From Shinisaurus crocodilurus (lineage: Eukaryota; Chordata; Lepidosauria; Squamata; Shinisauridae), in the NCBI GenBank assembly GCA_021292165.1, contig CM037880.1:23710051-23774050 (forward strand): a stretch of 64,000 bases of DNA. Reading direction: 5' to 3'. Position numbers and translations under genes: made by a program. Shown piece by piece: positions 31,898-42,492 of this stretch (position 1 is the first letter of the stretch; each line of letters opens with the position of its first letter). The notes under the pieces were generated by a model that saw only the letters and a program-made list of their open reading frames with translations, did not search any database and was not told the origin of the DNA.

Positions 31898-32054
31898 TTC
31901 TAAGGCAGTGTTCTCCAACCTTGAGTCCCCAGATGTTTTTGGCCTACAACTCCCAGCATGCCCCAGCCAGCTATGCTGGCTGGGGGCTGGGCATACTGGG
32001 AGTTGTAGGCCAAAAACATCTGCGGACCCAAGGTTGGAGAACACTGTTCTAAGG
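31898..32054. mobile_element. Palindromic hAT-like MITE family C, copy 4, perfect 8-bp duplication
   Basis: The element spans 31906-32046 with TTCTAAGG at 31898-31905 and 32047-32054. The arms CAGTGTTCTCCAACCTTGAG and CAAGGTTGGAGAACACTG pair over most of the length. Each arm carries the CCTACAACTCCCAGCATGCC-type motif (31943-31962 and, reversed, 31991-32009). It is the best-preserved family C copy. Confidence 0.93.
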
Positions 32055-32321
32055 GATGCTTCATACATGATGGCAGCTATATCATGCAATCTCCTTGAGC
32101 TTATGCAGAGCCTGGGCTTGAGAACCCATGGCTTTTTAACTGAGAAATAAAAGAGGACAGGGTATAGATGTGATTACTAAGGTAATTTTAGTCAAGTATA
32201 ATTTTGTTTTCTATGTCTATATATTTTATTTCATGCTAAGGCCAGTGGCTGATGCAAATAAATAATTCATTCATTCTTCTATAGATATGATAGAAATGTA
32301 TATACAATTATAGAGCAGGTT

Positions 32322-32400
32322 AAGAACATGATCAAAAGAACAGAAGAGATGTTCTGGATCAGGCCACAGGACTATCTAGTCCAGCATTCTGTTTGCACCA
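32322..32400 (-). mobile_element. CR1-type LINE 3' end fragment
   Basis: Plus-strand TTCTGGATCAGGCCACAGGA and CTATCTAGTCCAGCATTCTG match the antisense 3' UTR at 22265-22310. There is no coding part. Confidence 0.65.
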
Positions 32401-32519
32401 GAAAATTTTTTAAAGGGAACTGCCGATAATTATTATTTTTTAATGTCTGGGCAGAACTAGATGAAATTTGAAGCGATTTGAAATAGCGGCCCCTCCTGAA
32501 GGGATTGAGCCTGCCTGCT

Positions 32520-32640
32520 TTCATAGAAATCATAGAAAAGTAGAGTTGGAAGGGGCCTACAAGGCCATCGAGTCCAACCCCCTGCTCAATGCAGGAATCC
32601 AGGGCAAAGCATCACTGCCTATCATTCAGATGATAGGCAC
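32520..32640 (-). mobile_element. CR1-type 3' tail without 5S head
   Basis: Plus-strand CATAGAAATCATAGAAAAGT, AGAGTTGGAAGGGGCCTACA and CCAACCCCCTGCTCAATGCA are the same tail as in the 5S-SINEs, but here it continues as AATCCAGGGCAAAGCATCAC, not into 5S-like DNA. It therefore represents the partner LINE, or another SINE, and supports LINE origin of the SINE tail. Confidence 0.7.
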
Positions 32641-32644
32641 AGAG

Positions 32645-33276
32645 GTTTTCATGCAAGAGCAGCATTTACATTTTGAGGGTATCCTGTAGAGGATGCACTT
32701 ATCCCCTGTGTTCCTTGTGGACCATTGTTCTGAAAATGACACACAGCGTAGAGGTGTCCCTAACTTAAAAACCTGTGAAGGTTCAGGAAGATAGTTGTAG
32801 TGGTTCATGTGGAAGAGAAATCCTCAAATTTCCCCCCTATTGGGGATGGAGGGGAAATTTGAGGACAGGGACATTTGGACAGGGACAACAAACCTGCAAG
32901 GGTTCACGAGGATATGTACAGGGCAGGGGTTAGTGAGTCATGATGACTGAACACCAGTTTATGGCTTTTTTTCATAGTGTGACCTGGTAGCATTGGAAGA
33001 ATGTCCATTTCATAGTCCCACCCTTGCCCTCCAACAAAGCACAGTGATTGCAGCCACTGGTACAACATGCCCTGGGATTAGAAGGTGGACCTGTCAGTCA
33101 CTCAACCCCACTCACTCACTCCTTCCCTCCCTCTGCTCATCAGTATTTTAGAAAAATACAAGTCAGGTGCCAGGCAGGGCGCCCATCCCTACCTAGAATA
33201 TGTTTCAGCACAGGACTCGCATCTGCTTTATCCCTTCATAAAACATAGTATTCATTTTAAAATACATAAATAAAAT
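32645..33276. other. Unannotated stretch
   Basis: A local duplication of AAATTTGAGGACAGGGACA-type words lies near 32825-32890. Nothing else is recognised. Confidence 0.4.
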
Positions 33277-33585
33277 GGGAGGGATGGTGGCTCAGTGGCA
33301 GAGCACATAATTTGCACACAGAAGGTCCCAAGTTCAATCCACCGCATCTCCAAGTAGCTGTGGGAAAGATCTCCTGTCTGAAACCTTGGAGGGCTGATGC
33401 AATCGCTGGAGACCAAGGGTAGGCAACCTTTTGGGGCCTGTGAGCACATTTGGCAATTTGAGAAAATGTCCTGGCCACCACCACAAGATGGCTGCAATGA
33501 GAGGCATGACTGGTCTACACTGTAGACAATACTGAACTAGATGACTCAATAAAACAGTCTGACTCAATAAAAGGCAGCTTCATAT
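33277..33585 (+). mobile_element. tRNA-derived SINE with an internal insertion
   Basis: The head GGATGGTGGCTCAGTGGCAG contains an A-box-like region, and GGTCCCAAGTTCAATCC is the B box. The body CCTGTCTGAAACCTTGGAGG and the 3' part CTGACTCAATAAAAGGCAGC match the 10.29-kb copy. About 100 bp of foreign DNA (from GGGTAGGCAACCTTTTGGGG) sits at about 33420-33520, likely a decayed hAT-like piece. Confidence 0.75.
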
Positions 33586-34470
33586 GTATGGCCCCAGTAT
33601 ATTCCTAGCAGTGGTTAGAATAAATGTTCTATCACGGGAGGTAAGCTGTTGCATCATAACCATTTCTTCCTCTTTATATGCATAATAAGTCCTCATATTA
33701 ATTCATGTGGAATCCAAAGGACTGTTTTAGCTTTATGCATATACTTATGATGGGGACATTTGAGCACCTGTATGAGGTAAACAAATACTGGAAATGTCAT
33801 CTGAGAAACAGCTGAGTAGGAGAAGCAGCTGAAGTAGTTAGGAAAGTGCTATGGATAAACTTTTTAGAAAGCAGGTTAAGAAAACAATTTGAACTAAGCA
33901 ATGGATCCTGCTTGCTAGGGTGTTAAGGAAATTAGCTAATTAACTTACTGAACCATTCTGCGAACACAACAAATGTAGCGCTAATATTCCAGATAGGACA
34001 GCATAGCAATTCTTGAAATTGCAACTTGTGCAATGCCTCATGGACGCTATACCCTAAAGGATATTACATTATTAATTCTTCATTGGTCTTATGGCTGTGA
34101 ATTCAGAAAACATGGGCTGGAAAAGAACAAACACAAAGACATAGCAAAACTTGGCTGCAAGCTGGACTCCAGCTGTGCATTTTTAAGTCCTTCAGAATAT
34201 GCATAACTGGGCACAGGATCTCAACACTGGTTTATGATATAATGGTGACAAGAATGCTCGGGGTACCAGGTAAGTTCATATAAATCATATTAATTAAATG
34301 GCCAGAATTTTTCGCAGAAATGTTGTAGCTAGATATTCACCTAAATTAAGCAATTCAAGTGCACAGATAAAGAAAAGCCAAGTACTACTGTATTGGTACA
34401 AAATATATTCCATATTTCTCTGACACTGGATTAGTTCTACATTCCTAATCGTAAAGGATTTTAACAGTGG
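33586..34470. other. AT-rich single-copy DNA
   Basis: I recognise no repeat, exon or RNA. Confidence 0.5.
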
Positions 34471-34472
34471 TT

Positions 34473-34540
34473 TAGGGTGCAATCCTATGTATATTTAGAC
34501 AGAAAAAAGTCAAACAACTCCCAACATTCCCCAGCCTCCT
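34473..34540 (+). mobile_element. Hairpin MITE family A, left half
   Basis: AGGGTGCAATCCTATGTATA and TTTAGACAGAAAAAAG are followed by ACAACTCCCAACATTCCCCA, a decayed motif. The right arm is missing. Confidence 0.65.
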
Positions 34541-34597
34541 CCCTTAGTGAAGAAGGAACATGGAGGAGTGCAGATCAAGGATATTTTCACAACAAGA

Positions 34598-34630
34598 GGG
34601 GTGGGGTGAAAGGGTGGGGTGAAAGGGTAA
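34598..34630 (+). repeat. Short tandem duplication
   Basis: GTGGGGTGAAAGG is repeated twice head to tail, with a partial third unit. Confidence 0.7.
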
Positions 34631-35020
34631 TTGAGGCAGGGGCCCTCTTTGCTAAGACAAGAGAATGAGGTGATAACGAAACTTTCTTTTGTTTGTGAAA
34701 GGTTAGCATAAAGGAAGTAAGAGAATAAGGATAATAATCAAGCAGAGGCTGGAGACTTCTTTCCTTTCCTTTGATGGAGTTCCTACTTCACTCTAGTAAT
34801 TTAAGTGGTAATACTACTTTACAGGATTGTCTGCATTTCTCATTAAAAGCTAAAGGTTGCATTTCAGCTGGCTAAAGATCTTTTGTTAAAGCTCAGTGTA
34901 TTTCTCTAGTTGAAGCTATGCAGTCAGAAGTTAGCAGCACCGCTGAATTCAGTAGAGCTTTGCCCCAGGTCTATGCATAGGATTGCAATCACTCTGATCC
35001 TGATAAATTGGGTATTATGT

Positions 35021-35215
35021 AATATGTGGCTCACGCTGGCTCAGCTTGTCTGAGCGTGGAAAGCTAAGCAGGGTCAGGCCTGGTTATTACTTGGATGGGA
35101 GACCCCTCCTCTAGTTTCCTGCATTGAGCAGGGGGTTGGACTCGATAGCCTTGTAGGCTCCTTCCAATTCTATGATCTATGAAATCTATGAAAATAATCT
35201 ATGAAATCCAGGTCA
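35021..35215 (+). mobile_element. 5S-rRNA-derived SINE with CR1-type tail, copy 2
   Basis: This is the clearest copy. TTGTCTGAGCGTGGAAAGCT, AAGCAGGGTCAGGCCTGGTT and ATTACTTGGATGGGAGACC follow 5S rRNA through its internal promoter region with only scattered changes. The upstream GTGGCTCACGCTGGCTCAGC is a more diverged 5S 5' part. From about 35105 the tail begins: CCTCTAGTTTCCTGCATTGA, GCAGGGGGTTGGACTCGATA, then CTCCTTCCAATTCTATGATC and CTATGAAAT repeats, as in CR1. It is not a functional 5S gene. Confidence 0.88.
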
Positions 35216-35611
35216 CAGGAAGGGTTCACGTAATCAATATCAATTTACATGGTGGTGGGACCAAGAGCCTACCTTCCCCACCTATGTTACCAATCTAATT
35301 TAATGGCCAATGTGTAATTTCCAGTGGTGTAGTGGTAAATATTGAACTGTAGGCGCTTATCTTGACAATGCATACACTCACACAAGCACACACCAAAGAG
35401 CAGCAGTATTTTCTGCCTGCTGGGCTGGGTCTCAAAGTCACCCCCCAAGATCTCTTATGCAGATCCCCACTGCGGGGAGTGGAGAGCCCAATCCCGCTAC
35501 CCCTACAATGGATCCAGCCCAGTGCCTGCTCCAAAAAGTTATGACAGAAACAGGAAATAAAAACCTGTAACAACAACATACCAGATTTTGAGGATACGAT
35601 GTGCCCTTAGG

Positions 35612-35964
35612 CTACGGCTGTTGAACCTCTTTCAGCCTGACAGCCAAATTCCATTTTGGATAAGCTCTCAGGGGTTGCAATGCATTCCACTGGTGGGCAG
35701 AGCTGAAAGCAAAAGAGGTAGGGCCAAAATACAAAAAATACCAGCACATTTTAGCTTAAAGTTCTTACTGCCGGTAAAGGAGAGGTATTTCAACCTTTTA
35801 GAATGGGGGAAAAGATTGCACAAAAGCAGGGAAACCACCAAAAAATTGGTGGTCAGGGGAAAGGGAGTGGGGCCTGGGGAAGGGGTGTGGCTATCTGGGA
35901 AAACTCAGAGGGCCATATTGAGGCAGAGTTGGCCCTCGATCTTGAGGTTCTGCATCTCTGCTTT
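35612..35964 (+). mobile_element. hAT-like element, possible
   Basis: CTGTTGAACCTCTTTCAGCC at the left and TCGATCTTGAGGTTCTGCAT at the right contain weak inverted ends (GAACCTC/GAGGTTC). The interior shares ATTCCATTTTGGA and CTCAGGGG with 3995-4135. GGGAAAGGGAGTGGGGCCTG and its echo GGGGAAGGGGTGTGGC are internal. No clear duplication is visible. The 149-codon frame from 35588 is a by-product. Confidence 0.5.
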
Positions 35965-36039
35965 AGCTGAAACTAATAATCTTGGTATGAGGAACGCTGC
36001 TGGACCACACTACTGGACCAATTACATGTGCTGGTAAAA

Positions 36040-38680
36040 TTCTTTCCCATCCTCTAACCCCACGTTCCATCTTCATGCTACTGGTGGAAGCAACGACTTC
36101 CTGCTTACCTCGGAGACCCCTCATGGTGCCAGGCATTACCCACCATCTCCTTAAATTATACAATCATCTTGCTATGGTCAGCTGACTTTCATGGCCCTTC
36201 CACCCCACCCCTGTACGTGCCCCCAGCACAGCAAGAGGGCTCCTGGGTGAGTAAGGAGCCATTGCTCATTGGCAGTAGGTGCTACTTGTACATACATTTG
36301 CACAATCATGGCTTGTATGTACATTTGCACAGATGTAGCCCATTGTCTCTGAATGCCTGGCCTTCTTATGATGAGAGATCTCAGTTCTACTGAAAGCCTT
36401 CTCTTTTTTCCAATCTATGCTTTCACAGCAAAAAGTCATTGTGCCTATCTATTGCACATGCACTGGGAGAGATGCAAATAAAATATAGACAAACCACAGC
36501 TCCTTCTCAGAACAGTAATATTTTCCATTTTATGTTTTTAGTTTCCTGTTTATACATCCCAGTCAGACAGGTCTCATATTAACCCAACGTGAAGAGAGTA
36601 TGGGATCTGTAATCTTCCTTAAAATGTTTCTTGGCCAGAAATTGCTCCTAATTTATATGATGCATTACCCCAACTATGTTCTAAAACACCATGCTGGCCT
36701 ACATGCCTAATTTATGCAAATTACAAGCATATACAAATCCTATTTTTCGCATCATGAAAGACTCCTTGACCTTTGGGGGATTTTTTTCCCTGTGAGTTTC
36801 TTTTAGCAAAAGCATAGCTATAACCTTCCTAGCACCTCTTTTAACAGCATCTCCCTAATCCTTAGGTAGCATGTAAATCCTTTTTCTTTCTTTGAAAATG
36901 TTTTCCACATTACGTCCTGCATTCAGAGCTGTATTTCAAAGTGTCATTTTAATCCTTTTTATCTTAGTGATAACCTAGATATTGTTCCCGTTTTAGGAAT
37001 TCTGGTCACATTTCTCTGTACTTCACTGAAACCTCTGTAGAAGAACGAACGCTTTAGGCAAAATGAACTCTGAACTTTTGTGACATCAAAATTCTTAATG
37101 TGAGTATATTGAATGCAGCCTACATGGCTTAGCCTAAATTCATTAGAAACACATTTACATTATAAACTTAGCACTAGTACACTTCACAAATGAATAGTTA
37201 AAAAGAAGAAGTAGTTGAGCAGTAAGTATGAAATCATGTGTTCAAAACAGTAGAAATTAAAAGACCGTATAAAATATTTCACTCAAGTCCAAGAATGCAT
37301 CTGTGGAGCAAAGTTGATGACAAGAAACTTCTAAAATTATAAACACTGCATAATTACTATATCCACAAGCTATTAACGGATTTGGCATCAGGCAGTTTGG
37401 AAGTAATGACTTTGTCTTGATTTGACACATTTGAGTACTTACAGGTCATGATGACACTATAAAAGTTAATGTGCATATTCTTTTTTTAAATACCATTAGT
37501 ACGCCGGGGAAGTAGTGCCTACAATGAAATTGTCTTTAAATTAAAAAGCAATATTAAAATGAGCTAAAATGCCCTTTTATAATATTCTAACGTTGCAGAA
37601 AATGAGATTATTCTTGATTGCCAGGAAATGAGACTTTAAAAAGAAATCATTCTATCTGTTGCTGTTTGGGGGTTCTGTTGTGATATTTGGGACTCAAAGG
37701 CAGGTCTTCTGAGTGAGAAGAGCGGACGGACAGTGTTTGCTGAAGAGCCCAACAGTTTGGGGACCAGTTGGATTGTTGCCTTCAGAGAGCAGATGAAAAG
37801 AACAGGGATGAATGAATCTGTTTATTTCCAGCCCATGTTACTTTCTCATGTTTTTACCTATAACAATTCCATTTCCACATTAATCTCTGATTATTATTTT
37901 ATTTTTAAAAATATCCTCTGAAAAATACATATGTAAATACTATTTTAATATATATATGTGTATTTTCTCTCAAATATGTATTTCAATGCATATTTTCTAA
38001 CAACATACATATTTAAATCCATATTTTGATAAAGTTAAACTCCCAAGAACTGCATTGCAACAAAGAGAAATGCAAAATCCGTTGGATAGCTCTGTCCCAA
38101 TCTGCACATTAGTCCTAGAGGTGTGGATCAGGACCATATTGCACACAAATATCTCTAGCAAAGATCAAATTGGGTAGTTTTAAAATGGAAGTCAAGGGGA
38201 GAAAATGACTAAAGGTTCTGGGATTTATCGATTCCTTCAGCAAGCTTGTCCAGGAATACAGCCTAGGACTACCTTGAAAAACAGTTTCCCCAGCCAAGAA
38301 TAATGGAATGGAACTACTGAGGTGGAAGCTGGGCTAATTTCTGCAGCAACAGAAGGAAAAGCGGCTTCACAGGGTGGGGGGGGGGCAGGGATGTTTCAAG
38401 CATAGCAAAATTGCATGATAATAAAATGAATGGAGGTAGAAGTAGGACAAAGAAGCAAAATGTATCAGTAGCAGATCAGATTCTGTGAAATGGAGAGAAT
38501 GTCATATAAAGGAAGAAGAAAGAAGGGAATACAGCAAAGGCAAAGAGAGGAAGTGGGCAACTTTCACATGGATGTGCAGCTGCAGCAGCATGACATCACA
38601 TGACGCTAGTAAAAGGCAGACTTCGAGAAAGAAGTGATGGGATCTCACAGAAACTGAGGAGAAAGAGAGTGCAACATAGA
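36040..38680. other. AT-rich single-copy block
   Basis: About 2.6 kb without a recognised repeat, apart from a local echo TACATTTGCACA-TCATGG/TGTACATTTGCACAGATG at 36288-36335. No exon could be identified. Confidence 0.5.
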
Positions 38681-38682
38681 TG

Positions 38683-38959
38683 CTCTAGTGCAGAGGTTCT
38701 CAACCAGGGGGGAATTCCCCCCAAGGGGAGGAATTTTAGGGTTTCGGGGGGGGGAATTTGGGACCACAGACTCAAACTGTTGGAATACTGATCTTTCTAC
38801 AAATTACAATTCTACAGATTGTACATGATCTACAGGACATCACATCTTATTGTATGGCACAGATTAAATCAGACAACCTTGGAAAGGGGGGAATGACATT
38901 CTGACATATGGTGAAGAGGGTGCACGGGGCCAAAAAGGTTGAGAACCACTGCTCTAGTG
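38683..38959. mobile_element. hAT-like (Charlie-type) MITE with perfect 8-bp duplication
   Basis: The element spans 38691-38951, flanked by CTCTAGTG at 38683-38690 and 38952-38959. The ends CAGAGGTTCTCAACCAGG and AAAGGTTGAGAACCACTG are terminal inverted repeats of the Charlie/hAT style known from tetrapods. It has a G-rich tract at about 38737-38755 and no transposase. Confidence 0.93.
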
Positions 38960-39245
38960 GATTGCTTGGAACACAACATAGCAAGAAAGAATGCTAGCAC
39001 AGTACTGTAAATGAGAGGTGAGAATTAGGCCATCCGCCAGATAATTAGACTGCTGAGATGGGTCACTAATAAGGACTAAAGCATAGTAGGACTTAAAGAG
39101 GGAACTTCATGACCCAAGACTAAGACTTTAGCCTATTGAGCTACACAAGATGGTGTGAATTCAGGTATCTGAACCCTCTTCAGGCACAGAAAGGAACATG
39201 TTTTGCACAAAGTAAAATAGGCCCTGTTACTGCCAGGCCATATGA

Positions 39246-39490
39246 GAGCCAGCGTGGCATAGTGGTTAGAGTGTTGGACTGGGACTCCGGAGATCCGGGT
39301 TCAAATCCCCGCTCGGCCATGAAACCCACTGGGTGACTTTGGGCCACTCACTGACTCTCAGCCTAACCTACCTCACAGGGTTGTTGTGAGGGTAAAATGG
39401 CGAGGAGGAGGAGGAGGAGGAGGATTATGTAAGCCGTCTTGGGTTCCTTTCAGGAAAAAAGGCGGGGCATAAATATAATAAATAAATAAG
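39246..39490 (+). mobile_element. tRNA-derived SINE, second family
   Basis: GAGCCAGCGTGGCATAGTGG contains the A box, and GGGTTCAAATCCCC at about 39299-39312 is the B box. The body GGGTGACTTTGGGCCACTCA and the 3' part CCTACCTCACAGGGTTGTTG lead into a GAG repeat and an AAATATAATAAATAAATAA end. The order and words fit a squamate tRNA-SINE, possibly the Sauria SINE group. It is not a tRNA gene, since the arms after the B box do not close a cloverleaf. Confidence 0.8.
39402..39424 (+). repeat. (GAG)n microsatellite
   Basis: Short GAG repeat within the SINE 3' region. Confidence 0.9.
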
Positions 39491-41452
39491 AATAATGAAG
39501 CCTTGGGATTGGCCAAGCCTACAAGAAGCCTGGCTCCCCTCTCCTGCAACTTATTTTTGGAACCTGGGCTGGCAACCACACCCTTCAGGTCTGGACAGCA
39601 GTAGTATAGCCACTCCTGGTCCCAGGCTAGCACTCAGTTCCCAAGAATTGCTCTTTTGAGTTGAATTTGATTAGAATACTCACTCCAAAGTACAAAAGCA
39701 CTCTTTCAACACCTGAATAGCATACAGACAATGCCAGGCTGTTCACTTAACTAACATAAAAGCCCAAGATCAGCCTTTAGGGCTCATTATGGCATAGTGT
39801 AGACACAAATGGAAACTGGAAGGGACCAAATACTTGATATCTCCTTGGAACATGAGAGTCCTGGAGAAAACCGATGGTAATCCCAAGGCAGATGAAGACT
39901 TCCTACCTCCCCTCAGTCTTGGACTCCAAGCCTACTCTTTTAAATGTAATCAATTGTACAACACCTAGCTTGTGAGATGTAGTAACAGCAAGAATAAGTT
40001 GTTGCTATTATTGGTGCTATTTTTATTGTGTTCCATAAGCTGAAGTGGGTGTAGAAAAGTCCTCTTGCCTGGTGTCCACCTTCAGAGGTGGGCACCTAGC
40101 ATAGGTAAGATGAAAAAAGGTTATTTTGCTATGAAAGCAGTGGTTAGTATGATGTTTATAAGACAGTAAGAATAAAAGAGAACTTGAAAGCAGAGATTGA
40201 TAGAGACCAAAGATGATATGAAGTGAAGTGGTGAATGAAGACATGGAAAATATGGAGGAATTAGCATGAGACAAAATGGATGTAGAAGGTGGACAAAAGC
40301 AATCTTCAAGAGGGAAAATTGCAGAGGAGACAAATACACACACACACACACACCACAAGAACATTGGTGAATACATTTTGCATTTCAGTCCTTGGTCACT
40401 ATCGTTTTAAATCACTACCTGTTATCACAGATGTTATTTCTTCTGTTTCTACTTTAGCTATCAATCCTGTTGCTATCAGGCAAATTTCTTAAAGCTTAAT
40501 ACTAAAATTATTACCCTGAAATTCCTACACTGCAAGAAGCTCCATCATGGGTTAGCCAATTTTATCTATGTTAAAATCACTATGCATTGATGACAATTAT
40601 GTTGAAAAAACATTCGTTCTTTCTTTTTATGCACAGAAATGTAAATGTTAAGGGTTTTCTGATATCTTGCTTTCGGAAAGTAGTATAGATTAAAAATATG
40701 TATTTTTTTCTTTAAGATGTTTTGCAATGGTCTTAAAAGCCAAGCCACAAAGAAGGCTGTATGAAACATAATGGCTCATATGCAATCAGAAGATGCCCAG
40801 GAATATGGGCTAATCCACACCTGCAAGTATATCACTTGCTCTGTAATTACTCTAACACTTGCTGACTCTATGCCCAGTGTGTGAACTGTGTCCACTGAAG
40901 AATTATGTTTGAGCTAACAATATCAGCTGCTCTAAAAATTCTGTGTGGTGATTAATCTGCAATAGATTATTAACACAAATGAGTAGTGGTCTGTTTGTTG
41001 TAAACCAGCCTGTTGTGTTACAGCTGCTGCATAGTGTATTGGTGTGTTTGCATGTATGGATCTGAGTTCAGATTTGAGTCTCTGGAGTTTGTGGATTTAG
41101 GGGAGTAAGGTCTCACACTTGCATGTCCTAGATTAGGGATCAGATAAGACTTTACTCCTCCATCTTTAGTCCTTTTTGGAAGGAACGAAATCTGCTTGTT
41201 CAGAACCAGAGAGAGAAGAAAAATTACCAAGAGGCTTTAAACCATTAAAATGAAAGGTTTAAACCATTACAATTTTATCTTGGTAACTCAGATGACAGCT
41301 TACAGTGCTATATAGTCTTTGTAGTTTATAATACTTCCACTGTCTACAGACAGACTGATTTAGCAAAATACCAAATTAACCCTCTCTTAACCCTTTAAAA
41401 TTAATTCCTAAGCTTATGACCTGCCTTATTCAACCCTGACACATAAGCAGTT
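39491..41452. other. Mostly single-copy DNA
   Basis: A CA microsatellite lies at 40335-40353. I recognise no gene or repeat family otherwise. The 117-codon minus frame at 40023-40376 overlaps the microsatellite and is rejected. Confidence 0.45.
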
Positions 41453-41454
41453 TT

Positions 41455-41548
41455 ACAATGCATGTCTATACATTTCTACTCAGAAGGAAGCCCCATTGAA
41501 TTCAATGGGCCTTAGGTCCTAGGTAAGTGTGCACTGGATTGCAGGCTG
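41455..41548. repeat. Copy of the 'ACTCAGAAGTAAGCCCC' palindromic repeat
   Basis: CATTTCTACTCAGAAGGAAG and CCCCATTGAATTCAATGGG (a perfect inner palindrome) are followed by GTGTGCACTGGATTGCAG. Confidence 0.7.
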
Positions 41549-41660
41549 AGTAACTCGCACCACTCCAGAAGGGTTCAGGTTCTGAGGCCATGTTGCACCA
41601 TGTCATGTCAAAAAGGTCCAAGGAGCAGATGCCCAAAAGACAAAAGGTCCTTGGCCTGAT

Positions 41661-42012
41661 GATCCAGACCTGGTTTGCATGATCGTGACTGGGGAAATAA
41701 GCCAGGGTGGCTTATTTCCCCCACCGTGCATTCTGGTTGTGTGCCAGGGGAATTAATATAATTACGCTCCACAGTGCAGCTTGTTGTGTTGTGAGAACCT
41801 TGTTGCCGTTGGTAACAAGCCACCCAGAACCCAACAAGTGATGGGTTCTGGGTCACTTGTTACCCATGGCAACAAGCCACCCTGGCTGAGTTTGCACGAC
41901 AAGCCACACTGCCAAGTGTAACTATGGTAATCTCCCTGGCATATGCTGGGTGATTAAAAAGCCACCATGGCTTATTAACTAACCTGTGATCATGCAAACC
42001 AGGCCATCATCC
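41661..42012. mobile_element. Inverted-repeat element of about 340 bp
   Basis: The ends GACCTGGTTTGCATGATCGT and GTGATCATGCAAACCAGGCC are inverted repeats. Flanking ATGATCCA and ATCATCCA agree at 7 of 8 bases. The interior is rich in nested palindromes, for example TAAGCCAGGGTGGCTTA and AACAAGCCACC repeated near 41815 and 41872, with GAACCCAACAAGTGATGGGT in the middle. It is probably a hAT-like MITE. Confidence 0.7.
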
Positions 42013-42492
42013 ACTTGCCCACCTCAGGTCTGGTCATCTGTTATTGCAGCCTTGCTTATCCACTTTTGTGGTAGGTTTAGATAACATTCTCGTAAACAAA
42101 ATTTCCGATGCACATCTGCTCTACTATCTATCTTGTTGTTTGTAGGTAGATATGTTATATAGAATGTTCCTATGTCCAAGTTTGGAGGAGGACCATCTGG
42201 ATATGTTAGCACATCCAGTGCACCAGACAGTGAAAATTGTAGGCATGCATCTGTCCAGTTTAGGGTAATCACCCAGCATGTTCGTCTGAGGGCATGTTCT
42301 ATCTGTGGTTAACTACCTATTGGCACAGCAGGATCTTCAGCTTCCATGATAAACAAAATGTTCCATCATTTTCAGGTAAAATTATTTTCTAAACTGCAAA
42401 ACATCTTCTGAATGACTCTGATAAGGTTGTTCTCTCCCCACAAGGCTTCTCTACCTGTTTTTAGGCCTGATTGCAAGTATCGGTAGCTCAGT

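Noticed and set aside
35021..35110. 5S rRNA gene
   Set aside because: The 5' third is diverged, the 3' end is replaced by a CR1-type tail, and there are three dispersed copies, so it is a SINE.
35588..36037. 149-codon plus-strand frame
   Set aside because: It runs through a hAT-like element whose sequence recurs at 4 kb in another context; no domain.
39246..39325. tRNA gene
   Set aside because: A and B boxes are present but no acceptor stem closes, and the sequence continues into a SINE body.
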